NCBI GenBank assembly: GCA_900542985.1
Contig: UQPQ01000012.1
Span: 1-63,343, forward strand
Source: an uncultured Bacteroides sp.
GTDB taxonomy: Bacteria > Bacteroidota > Bacteroidia > Bacteroidales > Bacteroidaceae
DNA length: 63,343 nt
Direction of reading: 5' to 3'
The notes under the pieces are model-generated. The model did no database searches. It was not told the origin of the DNA and worked only from the letters and a program-made list of their open reading frames with translations. The position numbers and the translations under genes are program-made. Below, piece after piece: positions 36,593 through 46,197 of the stretch (position 1 is its first letter; each line of letters opens with the position of its first letter).

Positions 36593-38047
36593 TTATTGAA
36601 CTTTGCTATTTGCAGTAATAATAGCCTGGATTGTTTTGGTTATACGTACTCCGTTTGATATTACATCGATAGTACATGTAGTTTCCCCAGTCGTATTTCC
36701 TGCTGTAATCGTCAATATCCCATTTTCAAGGTTTATTTTGCTGAATAAATCTTCATTGGCAAATTCTACAGATTTTTGGATAGTAGATTGTATGTTATCG
36801 TAGTCTACAACTTTATCGTTGAGGTTGATGGTTTTTGTTTCTCCTGGTGCTAATGATATCTGATTCAACAAAATTTGGGGCTTGTTGGCGTCTTCGAAGA
36901 AAGGAATTGCCGGGAACCAATAATACCATTCTCCTTCTCCTGCTGTGCCGTTGTTTCCCTTTAGTCCGAAATGAGTAATTTCTTGTCCTTCATTATTGAT
37001 TTTGTAAATCCAGTTATATAAATAACTGCTTCCCCATCCGTCATGACAAACCGTGAGAATCAGTTCGTCGGTAAGGGGATCTACACGTAATCCAGCTCCA
37101 TAAAAACAAAGCTGCTGTCCTTCATCACTTATTCCCAACTTATAGAAATTAGTGTTAGCTGTATTTGTATCAATATTATATTGGACAATACTTTTGGAAC
37201 CTCCAAACATACCACCTCCACTTGCCCAGTAGAGTACATTTTTCTGTGTGCTTGCACAAAAACTTCCGGCATTCCAAGCGCCCCATACATTACTCATTTT
37301 TTGTCCATCAGGATAGTCTATCTCTGTAGTTTCCAATGTTTCAGGATTTATCTTCATCAGCTTGTCGGAACCGCCTCCCCATATTGTACCATCTTTACTT
37401 TGGGTAATTGAGTTGAAAGAACCTTCTATTGTATGGATTAACTGATCTGTATGAGCATCAATTACATATATCTTTCTGGAAGATACAGCAAATACTTTAC
37501 CATTGGCATAACACATATTTCCTATTTCCCCGGTTATTCCTTCTATGGCATTACCTGTTTTTAGTTGGGCAATATCAAATACTATGATACCGTTGCTTGT
37601 GCTGACGTAGCCTTTTTGATCATCTATTCCGATAAAATAACGTCCATCTCCCTGCAAATCTGTAATGGAAACTTTCTTTTTTAAGGTCGTAGCATCGGCT
37701 ACCACCATGCGAGTACCTTGTTTGGATATGAGATAAATGCAGTCTCCCCATATCGTACCAAATTCGGTAGTTGTACCGAGTGTTTCTCCTTCGTTGGCAT
37801 TGCGGTAAGCACGATAAGTGATGTCGTAATTATCTCCATTTTTCAGAAAATAATTGACTGTTCCCTCGTCATGTCCAAACCAGTCTTCATTGGCTACGAA
37901 AAACCCTTTTGCAGCCATTGGAGGAGTTGGCGTAGAGTCTTCAATTATATTACCCTCTTGAGTGGGATCATTAAGGTCATTACAAGAGGTACATATCAAA
38001 AGTGAGAGTAAAGCAATATTCCAAAGATTAATTGGTTTTGTTTTCAT
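36593..38047 (-). CDS. Propeller lipoprotein (DUF5074-like) of the B12 operon
   Basis: 484 residues. The lipoprotein signal ends CTSC (about Cys22) and is followed by acidic NDLND, compatible with surface export. Residues about 50-390 contain repeated propeller-like strands (MVVADATTLKKKVSITDL, GIIVFDIAQLKTG, IYVIDAHTDQLIHTIEG, LMKINPETLETTEIDYPDG). The last 90 residues (LAPGETKTINLNDKVVDYD, VISNGVRITKTIQ) form an Ig-like tail. Fourth and last gene under the cobalamin riboswitch, 21 bases behind the gene at 38069. It is distinct from the BtuG-like propeller of the same operon. Role unknown; a cobamide-binding or capture role is inferred only from context. Confidence 0.8.
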   Translation of the reverse strand: MKTKPINLWNIALLSLLICTSCNDLNDPTQEGNIIEDSTPTPPMAAKGFFVANEDWFGHDEGTVNYFLKNGDNYDITYRAYRNANEGETLGTTTEFGTIWGDCIYLISKQGTRMVVADATTLKKKVSITDLQGDGRYFIGIDDQKGYVSTSNGIIVFDIAQLKTGNAIEGITGEIGNMCYANGKVFAVSSRKIYVIDAHTDQLIHTIEGSFNSITQSKDGTIWGGGSDKLMKINPETLETTEIDYPDGQKMSNVWGAWNAGSFCASTQKNVLYWASGGGMFGGSKSIVQYNIDTNTANTNFYKLGISDEGQQLCFYGAGLRVDPLTDELILTVCHDGWGSSYLYNWIYKINNEGQEITHFGLKGNNGTAGEGEWYYWFPAIPFFEDANKPQILLNQISLAPGETKTINLNDKVVDYDNIQSTIQKSVEFANEDLFSKINLENGILTITAGNTTGETTCTIDVISNGVRITKTIQAIITANSKVQ

Positions 38048-38068
38048 TTTATTGTGTTGTGATTAGTA

Positions 38069-39121
38069 TTAATAAAGTGATCTGATTTCTTCTTTCAGCA
38101 AATGTAAATCCTCTACGCCTGATATTTCTGTAGAGCACTCTCCTATCCATCCATTTTCCTGGTTGATACCTGTATATATTTTTATGAAATCTACCCCAGG
38201 AAGATGAGCGGGATTTCCCTGTGCATCTACAGCCCAGTCAATGTCAATAGCTGCTTCTGTTTCTGTGTTCATTGCATTGTCAGCGTATCCATACTGAAAT
38301 TTATATAATACAAAATAGTTGCCTTGGCCGCTTTCATCAATTCCGTTTTGTGGAAGGCAGGTTCCTTTGAAGGTAAGTTTATCGGCATTCACCCATTGTG
38401 GGAAATAAGGTTGGCTGTAAAACTGATTCATCACTTTATAACCACTGTTACCCTGATTGTCTTCCCATCGGATGTATTTTTCCTTCTCTTCCGGTGTTGT
38501 AGGTACTTTTTCCGGACGATAATAGGTAATTTCATATTCTTTATACAGATGGACATCGTTTCCTGCATTTTGCGCCAGAGTGTACCAGGCTTCTCCCGAA
38601 GGATTTCGGTGAGCACTTCCGGCTATCTCGTACCATTCGTCTGCGTCCGGCTGTTTATTCCCATTTTTATCATAGGCAACCATGATGATGCCTGGTTCTG
38701 AGCTTCCTCCTATCGGGGCATCAGGGTTAGGGTTAGCAGCAGAGTAAAAGGCATTTCCCAATACTCGAAAATCGCATAGCCCGTCTTTGTTTTCAATGGT
38801 GTGATCGAATCCTACAGTCACATATCCTCCATATCCTCCCAAAGAAATCATTCCTTTCTTGTTATGACCGATGGCTTTTAAAACCTTCTGATTCATAGTC
38901 TCCTGAGTATCTCCTTCTTCGTATTCGGGCATGGTGTTGGTCAGCTGTCCTACGGCTGGCATATAATCAAGAACCTGAGTAATATAGGGTGTACTTCCTG
39001 GAGGACAGACTTCAGGTTTTTCATTAGGGTCGTACTCGGAAGAGCAAGATATCATAGTTCCCGCCATTAGGCTACTTGCGGCTATAATTGACCAGGCTGA
39101 ATGTTGTAACTTTGTTTTCAT
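38069..39121 (-). CDS. Surface lipoprotein of unknown function in the B12 operon
   Basis: 350 residues. The lipoprotein signal ends MISC (about Cys26), then SSEYDPNEKPE. No enzyme motif is recognised. Characteristic stretches are ISLGGYGGYVTVGFDHTIEN, FRVLGNAFYSAANPNPD, EPGIIMVAYDKNGNKQPDAD and WYEIAGSAH, with a beta-rich composition and many aromatic residues, as in ligand-binding surface proteins. The C-terminus has VDFIKIYTGINQENGWIGECSTEISG. It lies between the btuG-like gene (23 bases) and the second propeller gene (21 bases), so cobalamin-controlled. Whether it belongs to the described BtuH group cannot be judged here. Confidence 0.8.
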   Translation of the reverse strand: MKTKLQHSAWSIIAASSLMAGTMISCSSEYDPNEKPEVCPPGSTPYITQVLDYMPAVGQLTNTMPEYEEGDTQETMNQKVLKAIGHNKKGMISLGGYGGYVTVGFDHTIENKDGLCDFRVLGNAFYSAANPNPDAPIGGSSEPGIIMVAYDKNGNKQPDADEWYEIAGSAHRNPSGEAWYTLAQNAGNDVHLYKEYEITYYRPEKVPTTPEEKEKYIRWEDNQGNSGYKVMNQFYSQPYFPQWVNADKLTFKGTCLPQNGIDESGQGNYFVLYKFQYGYADNAMNTETEAAIDIDWAVDAQGNPAHLPGVDFIKIYTGINQENGWIGECSTEISGVEDLHLLKEEIRSLY

Positions 39122-39144
39122 AAGATCTATTCTTTATTTAGTAT

Positions 39145-40317
39145 TTAATTAAAATCTTGTGTCGTAAAGGTAAAATGTGCCGGAATATCTCCTGTACGAA
39201 CTTTCCAGCGTAGCTTTCCTTCTTTGGAGAAACAATACAAGTATCCTGGTGTTACATAGTTGGTAGCATCGGATACAAAGATTTCTTTCGTTTCCGGATT
39301 AACAGCTATTCCGTAAGGAAGTTTGATTTCTTTTTCTGTGCCATCGGTAATGAAATTGCCCGGAATCAGTTCTTCTTTCTGAGTGTCGTATCGTGAAAAT
39401 CCGATTGTATTACTTCCGGTTATGTAATTCCATTCGGTACTTATCATGTAGAGCTGGTCGTCGCAAAGGCACATTTCGTTGGCTGCCACTCCTAAGTTCC
39501 CGATAACCTTTTCTGTCTGGCTGTCGATTACGAAAACATCAGATCCTGTACCGTAATAGTCTCCTCTTGAGCTGACGTAGATACGTCCGAACTTGTCAAT
39601 TTCCATGCGGTGCAGGTTGATGGCTACATCAATGGTATTGACTACCTGAAATGTATTTAAGTCGATTACAGAAACTGTCCGGTCGTAATTGGGGAAACGG
39701 TATCCTCCGGAATTGGCCACATATAGTCTGCCGTTGTTGATTACCATTTCTTCCGGCTGGTATCCAACTACCACTTCCCGCGTAATTTGCAAGGTATTGA
39801 CATCTACTTCTACCACTTTTCCCGGACGTGCATTAGGGTCAATTTGCACGGGACCTGCATATGAGCTGATATAAGCTTTTCCTTCATTAAAAGTGATGTA
39901 TCGGCAGTTTGTGATATTAATGCTTCCGATATGCACCCCTGTGCGTACATCCATTACTTCTACAAAGTGTGAGCAGTTGATTACGGCAAAAAGTTTATTC
40001 CCGTAAATAGCAATGTCATTTCCTACATCGCCTAACTCCTTTACTACTCCGGGATTTCGCTCTGCATAAATGTTGCGGTGATAGCCTCCGGTATTATAGT
40101 CGAAGAAGTCGAGTGTACACTTGTTGCTTCCCATATTTCCTTCGTTCAATACATAGAGTCCTTTGATTGACTTCGGCAAAGTGGGATCGGTTACATATTC
40201 TATTTCAGATTCAATGACCGGCAGTTCTCCCCGGCATCCTGCAAGCATGAAGCCGATGAAGACAGATAGAACAAAACTGTATGTATGGTGGAATAATTTT
40301 ATAAAGTCCGTTTTCAT
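39145..40317 (-). CDS. btuG: BtuG-like surface propeller lipoprotein, cobalamin capture
   Basis: 390 residues. Lipoprotein signal ending FMLAGC. Propeller repeats of YncE/NHL type fill the rest: [100 protein letters not shown]. BtuG proteins of Bacteroides have this fold, bind cobalamin very tightly at the surface and form a complex with BtuB. Here the gene starts directly behind the btuB stop codon and lies under a cobalamin riboswitch, which supports the assignment. Confidence 0.85.
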   Translation of the reverse strand: MKTDFIKLFHHTYSFVLSVFIGFMLAGCRGELPVIESEIEYVTDPTLPKSIKGLYVLNEGNMGSNKCTLDFFDYNTGGYHRNIYAERNPGVVKELGDVGNDIAIYGNKLFAVINCSHFVEVMDVRTGVHIGSINITNCRYITFNEGKAYISSYAGPVQIDPNARPGKVVEVDVNTLQITREVVVGYQPEEMVINNGRLYVANSGGYRFPNYDRTVSVIDLNTFQVVNTIDVAINLHRMEIDKFGRIYVSSRGDYYGTGSDVFVIDSQTEKVIGNLGVAANEMCLCDDQLYMISTEWNYITGSNTIGFSRYDTQKEELIPGNFITDGTEKEIKLPYGIAVNPETKEIFVSDATNYVTPGYLYCFSKEGKLRWKVRTGDIPAHFTFTTQDFN

Positions 40318-42330
40318 TTAAAAAGTATATTGTGCAATGAGTTTGAAATTGATACCCGGCATAGGATAGCAAATCACCACTTCGTATTGCTGGTTGAACA
40401 GATTGTTGATTTCTAATGTCAGTTTCAAGTCGCCCGGACCGATTCGCTGGGTCTTGGCTACCGATAAGTCGCTGGTATACCACGGCAGCTGATAATTGGC
40501 CAGAATATTGGCTTGCGACGAATACCGCTCTCCTGTATAGATAAAACTATAGTTGGCTTCCCACGAGCGCCAGTTGGCATTTACTGCTGCCGAACCGCTA
40601 TGCCAGGGAATGTAAGGTATCTGTCCTCCATAGAACTCATCGTAAGGGTCGGTGAAGTCCTGTGCTTTTTGATAGGTATAGTTGATTCTTCCGTTCAGGT
40701 GGAACTCTCTTCCTATTTGCCATCCGGTTTGCAGGGCAGCGTCAATACCTCGTATTTCCACTTTTCCCAGGTTAATCATTGTCCACCGGAAAAAGTTGGA
40801 AGTCGGTGTAGCTATAATTTTGTTTTCAACTTCGTTGTAATATACGTCTGTCTGTACTTCTATGTAGCGAAGCCAACTGTGGGAAAAAGATTTGCTATAA
40901 GTAAATCCCAGATTGTACTGGTTTGTATACTCGGGGTCCAGATCTACATTTCCTACAAAAGTATAATACAAGTCGTTCAAGGTTGGCATTCGAAAGATAC
41001 GCTTGTAAAAGCCACGGATATTCAAGTCAATTGATTTGAATGGCTGATACGAGGCGACTACAGCTGGAGTCCATTCCTGTTTGTCGGGGGCCGATTCGTT
41101 TTCTGTCCGGACTTTATCGTGTACAAAAGTTCCAAGCAGGCTAGCCTGTGCTTTAAACCGGTCGAGTGAGATAGCTGTGGCGGCTGCTATCAGTCCGGTA
41201 TGCCGGCGAGGATATACAAAGTCCTGTAAATCGGCATTCAGTAAATTGAACTGATAGTCGGCAGACACGCTGACATCCCATCCCGGTAAAATGGTAAACC
41301 GGTTTGCAGCCGAAGCATAAACTTCCTGTTGGTAATAATGATTGTTGGTATACATCAAAGATTCATCTTTGTTCGGGTCTGCCAGATAATGCAAATAGTC
41401 GTAGGCATATTTTACGTTGCATAACAGGCTGTACCGGGATGAAAAATCTTTTTTGAATGTACCCTGTGTGAAAAAATTAGTATCCCACTGACGGTCTTCG
41501 TGTGAAAACTTGTTGCGTACAATGGCACCGGGGTATCCTCGCTCGGAGTTATACAGATAGGCTTTTGCACGCCAATATCCCTGGTCTATTTTTCCAAACA
41601 GTCCGCCTTCTACGCGCAGAGCCTGTACATCACCATTTTGACGTACAGCGGTAGTATCGTATCCGTCTTTAGTCTGATAGCGGAATTTATATTTTCCGGT
41701 GGTATACATATACTCGGCACTGAGAGAGCTGTAAAGTTTGTCGTGAATTTTCTGCTCCCATAATATGGAGGGATTGACTACTCCAAACGAACCGGTCTTA
41801 AAGGTTGTCTTTACATGGTAACGTTCTTCGTTTTCAAACTTTGGGGTACGTGATTGTAAATAAATAGAGCCGGCAGAGCCGAAATCCTTTGCAGGTTGGA
41901 AAATAGCACTTTTCTGGCCGTTGTACAGTGTAACCGATTCCATGTTGTCCAAAGAGAATCGTCCCAGGTCTACGGTACCGTTCTGTGCGTTACCCAGTTC
42001 AATGCCATCGTAGAATACCCCTACATGATTGGTTCCCATGCTTCGGATGTTTACGGTTTTCAGACCTCCTACTCCTCCGTAATCTTTGATTTGTATTCCG
42101 GAGAAATAACGCAATGCATCGGCCACATTATGTGAGCTGAGGCGATGCAATTCGTTTCCGGACAGTTGCTGTACGGGAATAACTTCTTTTTGGAAAGTAC
42201 GTGCCGTTACTACGACTTCTCCCAAATGTTGTAGGCTATCCAGCTTACTTTGTGCATATATAGAGATACAATGTCCCCATACAAGGATACACATCAGCCA
42301 AACAGCACGCATGATGGTCTGCTTATACAT
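40318..42330 (-). CDS. btuB: TonB-dependent vitamin B12 receptor BtuB
   Basis: 670 residues. Imports cobalamin through the outer membrane using TonB energy. A signal peptide of about 26 residues ends SIYAQS. TonB box GEVVVTAR, plug domain with VADALRYFSGIQIKDYGGVG, VNIRSMGTNHVGVFYDGIEL and the SVTLYNGQKSAIF stretch, then a 22-strand barrel ending INFKLIAQYTF. No SusC-type N-terminal domain and no SusD partner. The strongest functional evidence is the cobalamin riboswitch in its leader and the BtuG-like gene behind it. Confidence 0.93.
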   Translation of the reverse strand: MYKQTIMRAVWLMCILVWGHCISIYAQSKLDSLQHLGEVVVTARTFQKEVIPVQQLSGNELHRLSSHNVADALRYFSGIQIKDYGGVGGLKTVNIRSMGTNHVGVFYDGIELGNAQNGTVDLGRFSLDNMESVTLYNGQKSAIFQPAKDFGSAGSIYLQSRTPKFENEERYHVKTTFKTGSFGVVNPSILWEQKIHDKLYSSLSAEYMYTTGKYKFRYQTKDGYDTTAVRQNGDVQALRVEGGLFGKIDQGYWRAKAYLYNSERGYPGAIVRNKFSHEDRQWDTNFFTQGTFKKDFSSRYSLLCNVKYAYDYLHYLADPNKDESLMYTNNHYYQQEVYASAANRFTILPGWDVSVSADYQFNLLNADLQDFVYPRRHTGLIAAATAISLDRFKAQASLLGTFVHDKVRTENESAPDKQEWTPAVVASYQPFKSIDLNIRGFYKRIFRMPTLNDLYYTFVGNVDLDPEYTNQYNLGFTYSKSFSHSWLRYIEVQTDVYYNEVENKIIATPTSNFFRWTMINLGKVEIRGIDAALQTGWQIGREFHLNGRINYTYQKAQDFTDPYDEFYGGQIPYIPWHSGSAAVNANWRSWEANYSFIYTGERYSSQANILANYQLPWYTSDLSVAKTQRIGPGDLKLTLEINNLFNQQYEVVICYPMPGINFKLIAQYTF

Positions 42331-42397
42331 GTCGGTTCTTATAAAATGAAAAAACAGGCAACAGTTTCCCTAACCCCAGAGGGCACTGAGCAAATGA

Positions 42398-42583
42398 ATG
42401 ATGGCAGGTCTTCTGACTGACTCCCTCTCTGAAACCTTCCCAATATAGCCATTGTATATCAGTGGTATGAGCATTTTTCAGAAAGTTTGGTATAGAGCTT
42501 TACAGCAGCGGGACTGTCCGGGATTTTCACCCGATTCCCTTTTAATCCGTTTCCTAGAACAAGGATGTGGAACCAATTCGTGA
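42398..42583 (-). promoter_or_regulatory. Cobalamin riboswitch controlling btuB operon
   Basis: The minus strand contains the family's conserved blocks in order: GGAAACGGATTAAAAGGGAATC, shown here as GGGAATCGGGTGAAAATCC, then GGACAGTCCCGCTGCTGT (around 42525-42500), CACTG in the central arms, GGGAAGG, and the B12 box GTCAGAAGACCTGCC (42417-42403). It ends about 70 bases before the btuB ATG. Binding of adenosyl- or methylcobalamin would reduce expression of the four-gene operon. Confidence 0.93.
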
Positions 42584-42584
42584 G

Positions 42585-42592
42585 CAAATATA
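42585..42592 (-). promoter_or_regulatory. -7 box for the B12 operon
   Basis: Minus strand TATATTTG matches TAnnTTTG directly before the riboswitch, so the RNA would begin at its 5' end. Confidence 0.65.
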
Positions 42593-42659
42593 GAAAATAA
42601 ATGAAATAGTTGTATCTTGTTTGATGTTTTATCTCGTTGGATACTTAGACAGGAAGGGT

Positions 42660-42747
42660 GTCTCATTGTAAGGGTGCGTCCGTCTCACTATAAAGAGACG
42701 AGTGTCCCACTGCAAGGAGACACCCGTCTCCTTGCAGTGGGACACTT
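42660..42747. repeat. Four tandem 22-bp palindromic units
   Basis: Units begin exactly every 22 bases: GTCTCATTG at 42660, GTCTCACTA at 42682, GTCCCACTG at 42704 and GTCTCCTTG at 42726. Each is an imperfect palindrome of the form GTCTCnnT-nnAnnGAGAC. The last two form one perfect hairpin of at least 20 bp (42702-42721 with 42726-42745, loop ACCC). It lies between the stop of the orphan receptor and the btuB promoter. It could end the receptor transcript, but there is no T-run. Confidence 0.8.
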
Positions 42748-42824
42748 TATACGACTAATATTACTTACTCTTCTTGAAGAGTCTTTTCTATCAGTTTACT
42801 GTGTCAGCTAAATTGTTTTTTGAA

Positions 42825-45605
42825 CTAAAAGTCCATGCTGACAGAAAAACCGAGGTTGCGCAAACTGGGCAGATTGAAATAATCTATTCCCTGCATGAAG
42901 TTGCCCATGCTGGCCGTACTCATGGGGTCGAACGGCGCTTTGTTGTAAATCATGCACAGATTGCGTCCTACAAACGAAACCTTGATACTCTGCATCCAGT
43001 TTACCCAACGGTGCATAGGAATGGTATATCCTACCGAGAGTTCTGCCAGACGCACATTGGTAGCATCGTATATATAGGCTGCTCCTACCCCCTCCGGACC
43101 GGTTACATGATAGTAATATTGAGTGGCTGGGATAAGCTGCTGTCCTACCCATACACCGCCGTTGTTGCGTGCATCAGCAGTAGCCTTCGATACACCGTAC
43201 TGGTCCATCATCGCCTGAGTGAGGGACAGACCTTTTCCTCCGAAGTTTCCCTGTAGTACGAAACTTAAGGCTATTCCTTTCCAGTTGAAGTCGTTGCTCC
43301 ATCCTATCTGATACTTGGGAGCAGCATTACCGGCATAGGTGTATTCATTGTTTTTTTCCGGTAACCCGTCGCTCCCGATGACAAGGTTTCCTTTGCTGTC
43401 GGTGCGGAATGCGCGGACGTATATGTCGCCTATGGAGCCGCCTGCGGTAAGTCTTTCCTCGGCCATATTGTTATATTGATTGATAGTAAGAGAGGAAAGA
43501 GTAATAGTCTCTCCTGTAGCAGGGTTTTTTAACTGGCCAAATTCCTTGATTTTATTTTTATTCAGTGTGTAGGTAAGGTTACTGTTCCACTGTACCGGAC
43601 CTAAAGGCTGCTGAAGTCCGATACTTAACTCAATACCCTTGTTTTCAATTTTTGCATTTGTGTAACCATACTCTTCCCCTTCTTTTACCTGAGTACCTAC
43701 TAAACTTTGGGTAGAAGAAGTATAAAGAGTCAGTCCCACATTCAGCCGGTTGCGGAACAAGCCTATGTCCAGACCAGCTTCGTATGACTTGGTCTGATCG
43801 ATAGGATTTTCACCTTGTATCAGCATTTCGTACTCGGAGTCCTGGTTCTTTCTCCACAATCCTTCGATAAGAGCATATTGGCAAGCGGTTCCAGTTTTGC
43901 TATGGTCGAAGCGAAGTTTGAGGAACGACAATATATCGGAACGGAAAACGGGAAGTGCTGTAGGCACAAAAGCAAACCCTACAGAAGGATAAAGTCCGTC
44001 TGCTTCCGAATGGAAAGAACGGTAGTCGAAGTCACTCCATTCTTTCCGTCCGGTAGCATGCAGGTAGAGCATGTCTTTAAAGCCTATCTGCAAGGAGGCA
44101 AAGAGGCTTTTTCTTTTGTCTTCGAATGATTCGGAAAGTTGTCTTTTTTGCGTGTCATCGATATTACCGGTAGAGAAACCGTTAGGTTGGATCAGACCTC
44201 CGTTGAGCAAATCGAAATCGTATTGCCGTTTCTGTATGCTTCCTCCTAATAATGCATTGAACGAAAATGCTCCTATGCGATGGTGCAGGTCAAGGGAAAG
44301 GTCACTGTACAGTTGGTGCAGGTCGGCTTTATTTTCCCCATACAGTCCGTTTGGAGAGTGGATAAGGAGCAAACTGGTAGAGGCATAAAGTTCTTGAGTT
44401 TGCTTTATCACATCCTTATCATAGCGTACGCGGGCGGAGGCAGAAAGCCAGGGGGTAATGTCGTAACTGATACCAATATTGCCTAAGAAGCGGTCTTTCT
44501 TATTGAGAAAGGTGTTCCGGTTGATAATCCAATAGGGATTCTGCCACTCGGAATACGGCCAGTATTGGGCATAGTAATCTTTATCAGGGTCATAGCGTTC
44601 GTACCAGGGAACACCGGTAATTTGTCCATATTGATTAGGTCGGAAGTTCAGGCATTCCGGATAGAGGTAAACGGGAATGATAGGGTTGAAATTTTCTCCG
44701 TGCGACAGCATATTCTGCTCTTTGGTGCGTATGTACATCAGTCCCAAATCAATACGGAGTTTCTTGTCCAACAACTGGGTACTGTTGCGGAAAGTCAGGT
44801 TATAATGGTTGGAAAGATTGTTTTCTATCAGTCCGGTGGCATTTTGTGTGGCAGCCGAGAAGTAGCTTTGGTTGATATCGGTACCGGCAGAAAGACTGAC
44901 ATGATTCTGAATAGTGTGTCCGGTACGGTAGAAGTCAGAAGGGTTCCAGGTGGGATCTCCGGTATCCGAAGCTGTATTCCACTGATAATACTGATTCTGA
45001 AATTCCGGCATGACAAAAGGTTTGCTGAACGTAGTGCTTTGAGATACATGAATAGCAGGCCGACGGGTAGTCTTTCCTTTCTTGGTGGTGATAAGAATGG
45101 CACCGTTGGCGGCATCGCTTCCGTACAGCGCGGCTGCCGACGGACCGGAGAGAATAGAGATATCTTCTATATCTTCGGCATTAAGAGAAGCAATGGCATC
45201 GGCTGCCAGTCCGTATCCGGTGTAGATTGACGAAAGGGTATTGGTGGAAAGCTGGGGGAAGGGAATCCCGTCGATGACATACAGCACATTGTTGTTGCCC
45301 CAAATACTGCGTGTACCTCTCATTCGTACACGTACTCCTGCTCCTGTTCCGGCAGAGCTTGGATTGAGAGTGGCACCCGTGGTTCTTCCAATCAGTGAAT
45401 GGAGGAAATTGGCGTCTTTTACTTGGGTTAGTTCATTCCCCTCTATCTTTTGAATCTGGAAAGGGAGAGTACGAAGGTCTTGTGCACGACCTAAAGCTGT
45501 AGTTACAGTGTCTGTATGGGCTACTTGTGTTTCTTGTGCAAATAAAGAATTTGCCGATAGGAATGCTCCTGCATAGAAAAGGAACATTAAGCCAGATGTC
45601 TTCAT
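42825..45605 (-). CDS. SusC-like TonB-dependent receptor without SusD partner
   Basis: 926 residues. Signal peptide with hydrophobic FLFYAGAFLSANSLFAQ. Unlike the other two SusC proteins here it lacks the carboxypeptidase-regulatory-like domain: the mature protein goes within about 35 residues to the plug (LPFQIQKIEGNEL, VRVRMRGTRSIWGNNNVLYV, AAALYGSDAANGAILITTKKG). The barrel ends LRNLGFSVSMDF. ATG 45605 is the start, as the longer frame opens at a TTG. No SusD gene, regulator or enzyme is adjacent. It lies just upstream of the B12 operon in the same orientation but is not under that riboswitch. Substrate unknown. Confidence 0.87.
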   Translation of the reverse strand: MKTSGLMFLFYAGAFLSANSLFAQETQVAHTDTVTTALGRAQDLRTLPFQIQKIEGNELTQVKDANFLHSLIGRTTGATLNPSSAGTGAGVRVRMRGTRSIWGNNNVLYVIDGIPFPQLSTNTLSSIYTGYGLAADAIASLNAEDIEDISILSGPSAAALYGSDAANGAILITTKKGKTTRRPAIHVSQSTTFSKPFVMPEFQNQYYQWNTASDTGDPTWNPSDFYRTGHTIQNHVSLSAGTDINQSYFSAATQNATGLIENNLSNHYNLTFRNSTQLLDKKLRIDLGLMYIRTKEQNMLSHGENFNPIIPVYLYPECLNFRPNQYGQITGVPWYERYDPDKDYYAQYWPYSEWQNPYWIINRNTFLNKKDRFLGNIGISYDITPWLSASARVRYDKDVIKQTQELYASTSLLLIHSPNGLYGENKADLHQLYSDLSLDLHHRIGAFSFNALLGGSIQKRQYDFDLLNGGLIQPNGFSTGNIDDTQKRQLSESFEDKRKSLFASLQIGFKDMLYLHATGRKEWSDFDYRSFHSEADGLYPSVGFAFVPTALPVFRSDILSFLKLRFDHSKTGTACQYALIEGLWRKNQDSEYEMLIQGENPIDQTKSYEAGLDIGLFRNRLNVGLTLYTSSTQSLVGTQVKEGEEYGYTNAKIENKGIELSIGLQQPLGPVQWNSNLTYTLNKNKIKEFGQLKNPATGETITLSSLTINQYNNMAEERLTAGGSIGDIYVRAFRTDSKGNLVIGSDGLPEKNNEYTYAGNAAPKYQIGWSNDFNWKGIALSFVLQGNFGGKGLSLTQAMMDQYGVSKATADARNNGGVWVGQQLIPATQYYYHVTGPEGVGAAYIYDATNVRLAELSVGYTIPMHRWVNWMQSIKVSFVGRNLCMIYNKAPFDPMSTASMGNFMQGIDYFNLPSLRNLGFSVSMDF

Positions 45606-45705
45606 AACATTGCGTATAATAGGTTTTCTAAGGGTACGCAATATCGGAATTTTGACAGAATTTTACAACTGTTTAACACCTCTTTCTTTGTGATTGCGAT
45701 GCAAT

Positions 45706-46182
45706 TTATTCGGATTCAGTGAGCAAGAGTTTGTTTAGTTCGGAAAGAGACTGATGAAGAACAGGATGAATGAAATCAGGAGCAATTTCTGCCAAAGGTT
45801 CCATCACGAAGCGACGTTCCGTCATCAAGGGATGCGGAATGGTAAGTTCGGGAGTCTGCAGTATAAGATTGTCGTACAGCAGGATATCAATATCTATCGG
45901 ACGGTCGGAATATACTCCTTGTACAGATTTCTGTTTTCGCCCCATTTCCCGTTCTATCTCCTGTGTAAAGTGTAATATATCGGTGGGAGATAATGCGGTT
46001 TCTATACAAGCTGCCGCATTAAGGAAGGTATGCTCGGAAACGAATCCCCATGCAGCGGTTTCATAAAAAGAAGACAGGGAAATTACTTTCCCTATCTTCC
46101 TGTTTATTAAATAGACGGCAGTACGTAAGTTTTCTTCTTTATTGCCTAAGTTTGTACCTAAGCCTACGTATACTTTTGCCAT
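45706..46182 (-). CDS. folK: 6-hydroxymethyl-7,8-dihydropterin pyrophosphokinase
   Basis: 158 residues, normal length. Transfers pyrophosphate from ATP to hydroxymethyl-dihydropterin in folate synthesis. YVGLGTNLGNKEENL, SSFYETAAWGF, LNAAACIET and the metal-binding DRPIDIDILLYD are visible. Last gene of the seven-gene operon running from 50836, 15 bases behind queA. Confidence 0.95.
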   Translation of the reverse strand: MAKVYVGLGTNLGNKEENLRTAVYLINRKIGKVISLSSFYETAAWGFVSEHTFLNAAACIETALSPTDILHFTQEIEREMGRKQKSVQGVYSDRPIDIDILLYDNLILQTPELTIPHPLMTERRFVMEPLAEIAPDFIHPVLHQSLSELNKLLLTESE

Positions 46183-46197
46183 GATGCAGTTGTGTTT

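Noticed and set aside
42617..42811. 64-codon frame over the 22-bp repeat array
   Set aside because: The protein sequence simply mirrors the palindromic repeats; no start signal.
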